In this document: piece by piece, positions 1 to 12,200 of the stretch
Layout of the letters: each line of letters starts with the position of its first letter
Numbering within the stretch: position 1 is the stretch's first letter
NCBI GenBank assembly: GCA_034231615.1
Contig: CM067298.1
Span: 22,511,478 to 22,575,477 of the forward strand
Length of the DNA: 64,000 bases
Direction of reading: 5' to 3'
Source: Meghimatium bilineatum
Taxonomy: Eukaryota > Mollusca > Gastropoda > Stylommatophora > Philomycidae
Translations under genes and position numbers: made by a program
Notes under the pieces: model-generated
The model's database searches: none
What the model was told of the DNA's origin: nothing
What the model saw: the letters and a program-made list of their open reading frames with translations, nothing else

Positions 1-371
1 ATTCTGTATATTCACTGCTGTGCAACTAAATAACCTAATAATTCATGATTCAAGCCACGATTCAATGTTATTTTATTCGAAATACGATGAAATAAAGGTC
101 TATAAAACCGATCCACCATCATGGCATCGTACCGGTGTGCAAATGTGGTCAGATTAATTGCTCTTAAATGTGTACGAATAGCTAGCCATTCTCAACAACG
201 ATCATTTCGGAAGTGGGGGATGTACCGGCTTCGATTGCGCATGTCCCCAGCTATGTGCACGGACTGTGGTACGTGTAAATCTCACGATATTCTCGTTGGA
301 TGGGGCGGGTCGCCAACGGCGCGCACCACCATTTTGTTTTTTGGCGGCCGGGGTTGATATAGGCTTGGTGA
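1..371. other. Unassigned, CpG-richer patch
   Basis: 180-345 is GC- and CpG-richer than its surroundings (GGCGGGTCGCCAACGGCGCG). Short ORFs on both strands show nothing recognisable. It could be part of a repeat or a promoter-like patch; nothing is established. Confidence 0.3.
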
Positions 372-600
372 AGGTTAAACCTCTGCACATTAGCAGATGT
401 AGTTCGGGATGTGTTGTCAAGGTTTATAGATATCTGTACCTCTTGACCTAACACGCCTGACTTCTGCATGAGTTGCGGTTCAATTTGATCTTCGTGAGAT
501 AGTCAGCTTCACTCTCAAAACCTCCGTAGTCACTTCTTATGACATGCATGGCAGACACATTTCACGCTCTCAAACATATACACATTGTTACAAACACATG
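372..600 (-). mobile_element. SINE family A, diverged
   Basis: Recognisable ATTAGCAGATGTAGT and TATGACATGCATGGCAGACA blocks in reverse order. Confidence 0.5.
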
Positions 601-1456
601 GTTATGTATTTAAATCTAGAATAATTGTATATGGATATGCTGACCTTGAGTTGACTGGTAGCTCTGAGTTTAGAATACATGCCCTCACACCAAACTGTTC
701 TAGAAATAATTTCAATCTGGAAAAACCAAATTACACAATTATTTTCAAAATACGGTAAAGCTCTTCTGTAATTGGTACAAAGTTATCTGCAATCTCATAT
801 ATTCCATTACCAACACTGATACCACAACATAGTTGCAGACTTTTATGTGGTTGGATATCTGTATCCATCTATCTACAAACCTGTAACGACAGGGTCGTAG
901 GTCACATTGGATGCTTCAGCACACAGTCCTCCAGTGATTTCTATCTTGAATGACGTGGATGAGCGAGGAACATTTTTGTCTTGTCCACTCCTTGATGTTG
1001 ACTGTCCATGTTTTTATTTGTCCTCCTGTACTACTTCCACATTCGACGGTATTTTACCTTCCCTGCAGTATTGTTTTTGACAAGGAAGCCATGTCGGCAT
1101 ACACAATGGTGGAACATGCTTTCTAGATTCTTCATGTAGGAAGCTTTTCATACCATAACATACAGCTGAGAGTTGGAGTATTCTAGAGAAAAAAGTTCTA
1201 AAGAAACTTCCTTTGCACATAGAAGGAAACAAGAGGATCAAAGCTCATAATTCCCAGGGATCCAAAGAAACAAACATATTAAATTATCCCCACATACATT
1301 ATTTGAGGGGCTTTTGCATCTTTACAGATGGTCAGGAATTAGGACAGTGTAAACATTAAAAATAGACCATTAAGCCTTCAAATTGCAGTCTCTCTGGTGG
1401 ATGATTTGCGATATGCAGGAGTGAGAATAGAATATGCATTACACACCTGTGTTTAA

Positions 1457-1672
1457 CCCTTTAGCTGCAGAGGCATTCTTAAGGATATGATTAAAAACCA
1501 CCGCCATGTTGCGGTGATCCTCTACTTCTTAGCTTCCCAGGGAAAAAAATTGTCTGGCTGCTTATAATAAAGCATTTAGACAAATTGTTTTCCTGGAAAC
1601 TAAAAAGAAGATCTTGGCAAAATAGCAGCAACCCCTCATCGTATCATTAAGGATACATCCACAGCTAAGGGG
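1457..1672. mobile_element. piggyBac-type MITE
   Basis: TTAA duplications at 1453-1456 and 1673-1676 flank 216 bp whose ends are inverted repeats: CCCTTTAGCTG on the left, CCCCTTAGCTG on the right when reversed. No coding capacity. The TTAA target and CCY ends are the piggyBac hallmark. Confidence 0.7.
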
Positions 1673-1930
1673 TTAACCTCTCGTCTACATCACTTTGTCA
1701 TCTGACTTCTCCCTCAGATGATTGAATGTCTCAGCATTGTGCTGTACTCCATGCTGTATCATCAACCAATTCCTAAGAATTTGGATTGATCATAAAATCT
1801 TTCAAGGCCATTTTGCAGATGTTCTTGTATCTCAGTTTGTGATTGCCCCTTTGTCATCCACCAGATGAGAGCTCACCTAAGAGAATTTCCTTGGGAATGC
1901 AATTTTTAAACAAGGCATTAATCTTTACCA
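1660..1930 (-). mobile_element. LINE 3' fragment
   Basis: CIPKEILLGELSSGG then RGNHKLRYKNICKMALKDFM and NPNS: the same GEL..GG...KLRYK C-terminal block, interrupted by stops. Not a DDX56 exon: frame and phase do not fit. Confidence 0.55.
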
Positions 1931-2527
1931 CACAATCGACGCAAAAAACACACACTTCTGGGAGTACCCCACTCAACGCTGTGGCAGCAAAATTGCAACC
2001 GTCACCAAACAATTTTGTAACTACGAAAAAAAGTTTATCTTTAACTTTTTCTTCTGGGAAAGAGTGGCAAACACTGGCTAGCATTAATCTAGCTTACTTT
2101 CAGGCCAAGGTCATGTTTAATTAAAAACAAGCAAAATGAAAGCATTCTCAAAATTTTAGTTATGCTGTTTTGGAATTATTGGCAAGTGGAAAGAGCATTC
2201 AACATGAAAATAGCATGATACAATAACAGTACAGCACCACTTGAAAATCTATTTGATTGAGTTCATGTAGCAATCTAGGTACAGGTTATTATTAACCAAT
2301 TCTATGCCATGAGGAAATTAGCAAACTGCCACCCTCTCCTAACCATAATCTGTTCCCACCCAAACAAAATTCCCAACCCACTTATACAACCGTCCTAAAT
2401 AAATATTTAAATAAATAAATACTCGTCGTCTGATAAATAGAGCCAAAGGAAATAATCAAAATAAAAACAGTTTTGTCTCCCTTTTAAACAGTTTTGTCTC
2501 CCTTTTTATGTTATTTTTCGTTTCACA

Positions 2528-2745
2528 TTCTGAACGAGAGGTTAGAACGCTAGTCTCACAGAAGTGAGGTCTAGAGTTCGATCCCCGGTAAGGACTGGGT
2601 TTTTTTCTGTCGGAGGGTAAATTATAAAACTCACCCTGTACATGACGTGGCAGGAGCATGCGGCCTTTACCACACAGCTATTCAATCCCCTCCCTGCAAC
2701 GCCTGAACTGGTAAAATGCAGTATTGACATTTTTTTTTTACATTC
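2528..2745 (+). mobile_element. tRNA-derived SINE family C
   Basis: tRNA-like head GAGGTTAGAACGCTAGTCTC with B box GAGTTCGATCC, then a 130-bp body with GCATGCGGCCTTTACCACAC. A reversed copy is at 9.94-10.15 kb. Confidence 0.65.
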
Positions 2746-2880
2746 CGAAAAAAAAACTTATGTTCACTGAATATATCTGTTAGACAAGAGAATGCAAGTC
2801 AGTTAGGCATCCACATTTTTTCCCCGCTGATGTATTTTTCATCTTCCTTTTGCAATTGCCAAAAAATAATCTGCATGCTT

Positions 2881-2899
2881 GGGGGGGGGGGGGGGGGGG
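2881..2899 (+). repeat. Poly-G run
   Basis: Nineteen consecutive G; length in the assembly may be unreliable. DDX56 side, left of exon 8. Confidence 0.85.
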
Positions 2900-3177
2900 A
2901 AGATTATGTAATTTATATTTAGCACGGTAATGCTAAAGCATCTTACAGAGGCATGACTCTTTAAACATAAGACTGGAGTCTAAATTATCGATTAGTTATT
3001 TACAGCAATATGTTTTCCTGAAAATAAGAATATTTACAACAGGTATATCATGTTTGCAGTGCTAGTCACTAATCTCTTCATCTGCTGACCAAGAAACAAT
3101 TTTAATAAAATACTGTTAAAACAGGCTGGCAACCATGTGCACAAAATAAAATTACAGATAACTATTGATAAACTCAC

Positions 3178-3282
3178 AGATAGCATCTGTTGACAGAGTT
3201 GACAAAGAAAATTGTCTTTCCCCTGACCAAGTTCAGCTTGAGCAATGCTGCAGTGAGAGCAAACTTATCTCTGTCCTCACAC
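3178..3282 (-). CDS. DDX56: DDX56 exon 8: start of helicase domain 2
   Basis: Encodes [20 protein letters not shown] then [15 protein letters not shown], matching CETEEDKFLLLYALLKLSLI. Donor CT|GTGAGT. This is the last exon seen before the left edge. Confidence 0.92.
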
Positions 3283-6200
3283 CTGAAGGTAAAAATATAT
3301 GCTACATGTACGGTCACAATCTATATCTTACCAAAGTCAAAGGGTAAAAATATCTTAAATATTTAAAACAAATGAACTATTGTACATCTAATTTATGTAC
3401 TATACTAAATCTTTAAATAACATGACTACATTAGAAACTTTGGAATACTCAATGTCTAACAAAATGTCATATACATAAATGGTATCCAACATCTTTCTAG
3501 TTGTATCATATATTAAGTCTGTACAACTGAAAACACCAATTATGATCTTAATATGGAAGTTAAAAAACAGTTGATAAGAACTGGTACCTTTGGATCAGCC
3601 ACATTCCATGAGATAGTTGAAAGCGTTAACCTAAGAGAAATTGACCAAAGAAGTGGAGGAGAATTTGAGAAACAAATGAAGGTCTCATGCTTATGACCAG
3701 AGTCATGAAGACATCCATGGAAGATAGATTTCATGAGAATATCTATGATTAGATACCAGAACATATAGTGTATGGAAATGCATATTGCTCTTGATGAAGG
3801 ATAGATGGCTAATGAAGAATAATGGATTGAGCATGGGATACTGACATCAATGCGAAGGTACACTTGTCTACGCCTTAAATCAGTCACTCTCAAAATTACA
3901 TGTGCTCACGCCATGCAAGTTAAAAAGTGCCTGCAAGACTAGCGATTACATATGGGAGGTGCTTGCCGTCTGAAAAGGTTGAGAATCCTTGCCCTATATC
4001 AATAACATTAACAGAAGTAAATCATGCAGGGACAGCTCATTGATTGTTCATGTTAAATGAACTGGTGCCAGATAGCTCTGCCATTGTCCTAGTTCAGAAA
4101 TAGAGTTAGCCATTTGGGGGACCCGGTGAATACATACAAATGACACAATGGTTAATGCACAGAATGCATCTTCATTACAAAAATTCCTTCTGAGTAGGAT
4201 TCTCCAGAGTATTGCACGTTTATCAAGTGCTTATCCATAGACGTATAAGATTGCTGTAAAACTATATTTACACAAAACATAAAGTCGATCAGCTTTAATG
4301 TGTACCAAGTTATCTACCTCATTCTATAGAAGATCACAATTGTTTTGCAGAAGTTGGATGCAAGAGTAGATATCACAGATAGTCTGTAAAATACGGAACA
4401 ATTGACTCCCAGGAGTGTATTATTAAATGTAGAAGAAAACTACCATAAATTCAAAGAGAAACAACCCAATCAGTCTTCTTCTTTTGTGTTCATTCTAAAA
4501 CCTCTGCGGATTAGAGGAATGTAGTGTTGTGTCATGTTTATAGCTTAGTTGTGATATCAGCCTGACACAACCAGATTCATCATGGCTGATAGGTCACTTG
4601 ACCCCCCCCCCCCCCCCCCCCCCCCATATATGATAGCCAACTCAACCTCCAAATCTCCTTAGTCACCTCTTATGACATTCCTAGCAAATAGCTGTTCAGT
4701 GATCCACTTTCAAACTCCGAAACACACAGGCAAGTTATATCAGAGTGAACACAACCCCCAAACAGATGAGCAAAGTCTATCAAAGAAGAATCCATAATTG
4801 AATAACACGGAAGCTGAAATAAATAAATGTCCTAACACATCTTGCAGTCATTGCAATGTTTCAAATTAATTTTAGCTGCTACCATCAAAGAAGGCAGTGA
4901 GTTACTCATAGTGGCACAATGTAGGGTAGGAACAGATTTAACCTAATTTATTTAGCCACCATCTTTCATATATTACATAAAAACCTGGTTTGTTCCTTGA
5001 TTTCACACCACACATATTTAACACAAGTCATGTTTGGTCACCATCTGTTTAGTGTTTCACCTCATATTATTTTTAGTCCTGTAGTAGTACAGAAAATAAT
5101 GATGGTATTACTTGATCATAACAACCTACGAGATACCCAATAAGAACTCACTTAATATGGTACTGGTTGAGCTGTGATGACTCTGGCAACTGTGAATCAT
5201 GAAGCACCAAAGTGATCTGAAATTAATAATAGCAGGTCTATTGTCAGCATGAGACATCATGACATGAAAAAAAAGCCTAAAAAAATTAAGAGCAATATCA
5301 ATGTAAAGAAGTAAGAAAAAAAGAATAGGAAACCAATATCTTATATCTGAGTGTTTCCACAGCTCAAATAGCTACATTTATCTGCCATGTACATCACAAA
5401 AGGCAACTAAGGAGGTTTAGGGATGAAGTTTCTTTTCCCATTCTAAAAAGGATCAAAGTGACTCAGACGTCATGCCAAAGTTAGGTCGAAAGATGAAAGT
5501 ATCTCACCAACGCTATAAACCATGATACAAAGCATTCCATTCGCTGGACTACATCCCACTAATCTGCTGAAGCTTGAGAACAAATGCAGAAGATGACTTG
5601 TCCTTCAGCTATCTTGAACCATAAACTAATTTGATATGTGATATTTGGACACATTGAAGGTAAAGCCAAAGGGAAGCGAGCAAGAGGTAGGCAGAGACAC
5701 AAGTGGGAGAGCAACATCACACAATGGACAGGTTACAGTCTAGCAGAGTGCACCACCAAGAGACAGGAGATGGTGGAGATTCTTTGCAGAAAAGGCACTT
5801 AATGATAACGATGATCTACTATAGTGAATGTAACAGTGTTAAGAAGAGACATAGCTAAGTTAACAAGTGCAGTCATGGACACATTACAAAATGATGAAAT
5901 GTAGATTGAAAAAGACAATGTATATGTTTAGAGAATGATTAGAAGCGACCAGAAGAGAGGGCAGAAAACACATGATATTTGGAAGGATCTGAAGAACTCA
6001 CAATCAGCAACTGACTGGGACACTGAGAATATATACTTTTAGATGACTGATGAAATGGCAGGGGGGAAATGGGAAAAGTCTCCAGAGCATTTTTTCACAC
6101 CAAGAAGACTCCAACTCTCATCAGACTCCAACTTTCAGCAAATACTCTCAGCAGACTCCAACCATCAGTAGACACAATGAATTGAGAAGAAGCCTAGTAA

Positions 6201-9200
6201 TCGGAAGTTGGTCAATAAGGATGACCTAAATTAGAATCCCTTAGCAAGCAACAATCAACAAGCCATGACAGAATCAGCATTACAGAATAAGATGCAAATT
6301 CATACATAAGCATTATACAACAAAATGCACATTTTTACTGTAATTCTACTAAAGCATGCTATCTGATTTTTCACGCTACCAGGAGACTATTGTGCACCTT
6401 CCAGATTGAGCACCTTAAAATAAAACACAACCATTCACTCAAGCACACTCATATCCCATAGCAAACTGAAACCAATTTTTCCCTGACATCAATTCATATG
6501 ATCAATGAGTTCACACATCGTGACATTCAGCAAGTTAATTCAATTTCTTACTCAGAAATCACACCAAAAAAAGTACCAAAGAACATCAACAAACACATGC
6601 TGTGTCATATCTATTATACTCACTGGGTTGTGAAGAACCAGCTGCTTGAGACTGCTAACATCCTGACCCAAAGTTGCAGACATCAAGAAAGCTTGGTATA
6701 TCTTGGGAAAGTTGCTACCAGATGTGTTACAAAAATAAAGATGTTAAATTTTTCTATCCCAGCCAATGTGTGATACATTAATTGGTAAGTACATAGATCC
6801 CCAAACACACACTTCTCATTTATTGCTACTCTCAAATATAACGACACTATATTATGAAATGAATACTTTAGGTTAATGGCGAGGGTTATGGTTGCTAATC
6901 ACCTAAACAACCCCCAGAATGAACTTTTTGCAGACAACCAAGCAATAATAATCAAGAACAACTACAACAACATATAAATAGACTCCACACATGTAGGGAT
7001 TTTAAAATGAAGATAAACACACACAAAACTGAGATAATGTCAATTGCAAAAAAACAGAAAGATACACTGCTATTCTAATCGATGATCAACAATGTAAACA
7101 GGTGAAAGAATTCACTTATCTTGGAAGCATCATATCATCCAATCTTGAGTGTGATGTAAAACTATCACAGACATACTTTCTCATTATCAACCAAAAATCT
7201 ACATAAAATGTTTATAAAACAGCGCAGCAATTCTAAAGCAAAATAGTGCAACAGTTCAGTGGCTCACCTGAGAAGTTCTTTGACATCAGCCTCATATCCA
7301 AAAGAAAACACCAGGTCAGCCTCATCAACCACAAGCATCTCTAAAGTGTTTTTAACGTTCACATTTTCAGCACGGATGTGAGCCAGTAAACGACTTGGTG
7401 TGGCTACAACAATATCTGGTTTCTCCAACAATAACGGTCTAGAGTGTAGATACAGTCAAGTAAATATAGGCAGGTATACATTTACAAATGATCTATCAAC
7501 GTGTTAACTCTTTATCTCCGTGCGGTTTTCCTGCTATGCCGAACACGATACTAAATTCATATTAAAATGTAGATTTGAGCGGCTTTTCGGCATAGTGGGT
7601 CTCCAAAATGTAGATATTAGCGGCTCAGTGGATATAAAGAGTTAACAATAATATAATAATAGAATTATAAATACACATAACCCATCAGGGTCATAGGGAG
7701 CCACATTGATGCAGAAAAATCTTCAAACTCTACCATCCTGAAAAGTTTGGAAACTTCACACTCCGTTCAGTCACTGATGTTATCCAACCATGTCTTCTTT
7801 TGGCAACCTCATCTACTTCCACCCACTATCATACCTCGAAGAACATCTTTTGTCATCAAAGAATGTCTCATAATGTCTGATACCTTGCCATTGATTTTTC
7901 CTTTAGACAAGTTTCAAAAACACCATTGCCATCCTTCTGTTTATGTTTGTACCCAGATAATCGAAAGTTGATACGTGATCCAGTTCATAGGTACCAATTA
8001 TTATTTTTTGTTGAGATTGTACTTTATCTGTTGTCATAATTTTAGTTTTCTTTATATTTAGGAAAAGATTTTGAGCGTCGCTGTGTTTCTTTGTTAATAG
8101 AATCATTTGTCTCAGACTGTCTTTGTGTGTTGTTAAGAGGATTGTATCATTTGCGTATTTGATTACTTGGGATCTGCTGACCTCCGATGGTTAGAGGTTG
8201 AAAATCTGTGTGTGTCATATCTTGCTACATATGAAAATTAAAACAAAAATAACAGAAGCACATTCTGTACAAAACATTGCTATTCAACTATTGCTGAATG
8301 TTTAGTTACCACAAATTTATCACATTGTATCATCAGTATGCCATTGATGATTAGCTTTTGAGTCACAAGCATGTTTGAATGAGTTTAGCTTGTGAACCAA
8401 ACCCACTAACCATCAAGCTGACACGAAAATAAGCTGTTCTGAAACATTTTAACATGCGCTGCCATAGTTTCTTATATTTAGATAGCAAAAGAAATCTAGG
8501 CCACCTAGTGGGTGGATTGTCTCATGTTTGATCCAGTACAAGAAATCTATACCACCCAATGAGTGTAAATGTATCTCAAATTTGATCTAGCACAAATTAC
8601 CTCTGAGAAGCCAGTGGTACTTGAGGAGATATGTCCACACACTTGATATCCCTAGAGCATCCTGTTGTCAATTCCTGAAAATAAGATTCACTATTGCTAA
8701 TACGCTAGTGGCTAGTATGTTTACACTTCTTCCAAAGAATGACAATATTAATAATTTTATAACTCAGACAATAAATGGAGTGATAGCACTTACGGTTTAA
8801 ATAATACACTGTTACTTATACCCATACTAAAATACTGGAGAATAAAATTTACTGCTTTGTACTTGCATTACCACATGTATACACATTGGCACAATACCTG
8901 TCGCGACCACCGCTAATAGCACGTAAAATAATTGTAAATACAAAACATTTTGTTATAACAAATAGAGTCTGTGACAAAAAATAAAAAAATATATTGAATT
9001 AAAAATAATGGACAAATTAGAAAACCTTTACCAAATGTCTACCATTAAGGGTGTACATCTAGATATGACAACAGAGTGATCAGAGGTAAATCAATGTGAT
9101 AAATATAATAATACACATATACTAAATAGCCTACTGCATCCAAACTTTAAAGGCATGGGCAGAACATGAACCCATAATTAGATAACAATCAGAGTCCACT

Positions 9201-12200
9201 AGCTTCCCTAGTTGGCTATACCTGCCACAGAAGCGTGGCTGCCAGGACATGGTCAGCCATTACAATCCACAATTGGTCAATAACCAAGTCCTTGCAATTA
9301 TTTGAAACAAAATTGTACTGTCTATATATGTTATCCATGTTTACAAGAAGACCTATTGGCCCTTGTATAACTAATACGGATGTTATATGTTTGTTGTTAC
9401 TGAGGATGCTGCAATACCTGTGAAGGATGTGCGTTGTTGTTGTAATGGTCCTTGCCTTGATTGGTCTGTTCTCAGTGACTTGAGTGCAGTTTGAATGTCT
9501 TGACAAAATCTCATCTTTTATTGGAGATGCGGTTAGTCAAGTACGGAAAAACCTGTGTATGAGAGTTGCTAAGCGATTTGGTGTAGTTGAACAGACTGGT
9601 TCAATTCCCGTTGGTCTCAAGAATTTTAAATTTATCTTCAGGCTTCCTTCTTGAATTTATCTGTCAGGATGTAGCCCATTAACCTTGCTAGGTTGGAGTA
9701 CAGACCTGAATATTTTGTTTTTCTCAACACCTTCTGAACACAGCCAAAGTGCAGGTTTTATAGCTTTGGTATTCTTAAACATGGCTCTGTATTCTAGTTC
9801 AGAAGGACAATATTTTTCTTCTTCATTCTTCTATAGGACCAAGGTCCTACTAGATTTCCAACAGGATGTAGTCCAAAGATTGGAAATACATTGCGGTACA
9901 ATTTTATTTGTTCCAAAGGACTGTCAATGGAAAAGAAAAAAACAAAAAAAACTGTCAATACTGCATTTTACCAGTTCAGGCATTAATAGCTGTGTGATAA
10001 AGGCCGCATGCTCTTGCTGTTGCCATGTCATGTACAGGGTGAGTTTTTTAATTTACCCTCAGACAGAAAAAAAACCCCAGTCCTTACCGGGGTTTGAACT
10101 CTAGACCTCACTCGTGTGAGACTAGTGTTCTAACCTCTCGGCCATGCACCACACTAATGGACAGCTGCATTAAATCTAGTATAACAATGATTCAGATTTT
10201 GTGTGTGAGTTGAGCCATCAGAGAGTAAATGTGTTGTGTTGTTTACAGAAAGCTGTGATATTTACACTTTCTGTCTGATCCTGCACATCACAAAATGGGT
10301 AGCTCTATTTTTGCCTTCTGTTGAAAGGTAATACCAATAATCAAATAACAAGGGAAAGTACAAATAAGATAGTGAGGTCTGTCTCCACGTATGGATATTA
10401 ATATTTAAAAGAGCACATAAGACCTCTTACCAGTATGTTCTTGTGGCTTTGACTGCATAATTCTTTAGATGGAGTTAAAATGACAGCACGTATAGCTTGT
10501 TCTGATGCCGTCTGTCATAATATAAATATACATCTTCAACCAACAAATATACTTTTATTATTGGATTTATGCACTATTTTCATGACTGCCAATAATTGTA
10601 TAATTGTTCTAAAGCCATCAAGTCACACCCATTTTTCTTTTAATTGAAGGCTAGCTGAAATAGATATACTGCCTCTTTGTTTGGTTGACAGTCTCACAGA
10701 AAATTGTGCCATTCTGTCTTCTTCATTCATTCTCAAACTCCTACAGATTGGCCGGATGTAGTCTGGAAAACAGAATGCATTGTCATGCTTACAGCTTAGC
10801 TGTAATATCTGTGACTTTTGACTTGAGACCTCTAACTTCAGCATGGCTTGTGTGACTTTCATGGATGGGTGGGACAGCCAAATCCACTGTAGTTGTCTCT
10901 TATGGCATGCCTGGCAGATAACTGTCACTATTCTGTGTCCCCTTTTGGGCAGAGCAGAACACAGGCAATAACCATCAATAGAGTAATGGCTTTCAGTGTT
11001 GCATTGATTTTAATTTTCTGAATATTAAAGAAAGAGCTGAATTTTGGCAACTGAGTCAAAATATGACCATATTTAGCTATAAAGATATCCTCAAATGTAC
11101 TCTCAAAGTATGCTGTGCAAGATAGAACTGTGTATGATCAGAACTAAATGGGTCACTCTTCTCAACAATGAGCAGAGTATTACATGGATCTTCTGTCAAG
11201 GTCATGGTGGGGTCAGGGGAAATGAAAGAGCTGATGTGTTGGCTGGTAAAGCCTTGGTGAACGGCACTGAGATGAGAAGATACAGGATTCAATTGATTAG
11301 TAATGGATACCCTACAAGAAGACGAGGAGGAAGTCGAATGAGACAATGTACATATTCAGAGAATGGTAGAAAAGAGAGTGACTAGAGGTGATGGGAGAAA
11401 GTGCTCCCTTTCCGGAAAGATCAGAAGAATGCGCAATCAGCAACTGATTGGGACACTGAGCGTATTTACTTGTAGATGGCTGACGGAACAGCATATATGG
11501 GAATGCCCCCAGTGCTGTGACGCTTCTTCCTAATCAAGAATATCCTCAAATGTGAGTTGAAAGCACTAGATACTGGGGACTGAGAGGGCCTTAAAGACAG
11601 ATCCAGCTAGAATCAGGTTATATGAGTTAAATTATATGAGAGAAGTATGGTAAGTATATGAGAAAAATAAGAGAAAGTAAATTGTGATAGATGTCAGACA
11701 TGGATTCACAATGGATACAAAACCAGGGGCAGTCCATGAAAAAGATGGATTACAGAAATAGAGTCAATGAAAACAAACACATATGAAGCACACAAAAAGG
11801 CCCCAGAGAACTCTTCTACCAGACACTGCAAGACATATAATGGATTTTTATGATAATTTGGATAATTATAAGGGATATAATGCAAAAAGAAAATCAGACA
11901 TGAGATGAGGTAAAAGACAGCAAAAGTTATTTCTGATCATGTTCTCATGTGGACTATTGTCTTTTGAGACTAACAGAATGCCAATAACAATGTGTAAATA
12001 CTTCTAAAATAATCTGTCATTACTTTCAATAAATCTTTGGATATCCTGTTTAGGACTGCTTTGGAATTAGTGCCTACCTATTTCATTATTTCTCTTGGCT
12101 ATGTTTATCATTTATTAATTTAAATATATTTAGGATAAGGATTAGTTATGTTTTACAACCCTAAAAAAGGAATGTTTAAATTAAATAACCATAAAATATG

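Noticed and set aside
121-469. Several overlapping ORFs on both strands in a CpG-richer patch
   Set aside because: All short, mutually overlapping and without conserved blocks.
1854-2084. Possible next DDX56 exon (LFKNCIPKEILLGELSS looks like the expected FSIPTCVLNGELP)
   Set aside because: Required phase gives a stop, and the frame instead continues as the GELxxGG...KLRYK block of LINE C-termini.
3165-3347. Plus-strand ORF of 60 codons with acceptor- and donor-like borders
   Set aside because: It is the antisense of DDX56 exon 8; the minus-strand reading matches the helicase and its phase fits exon 7.
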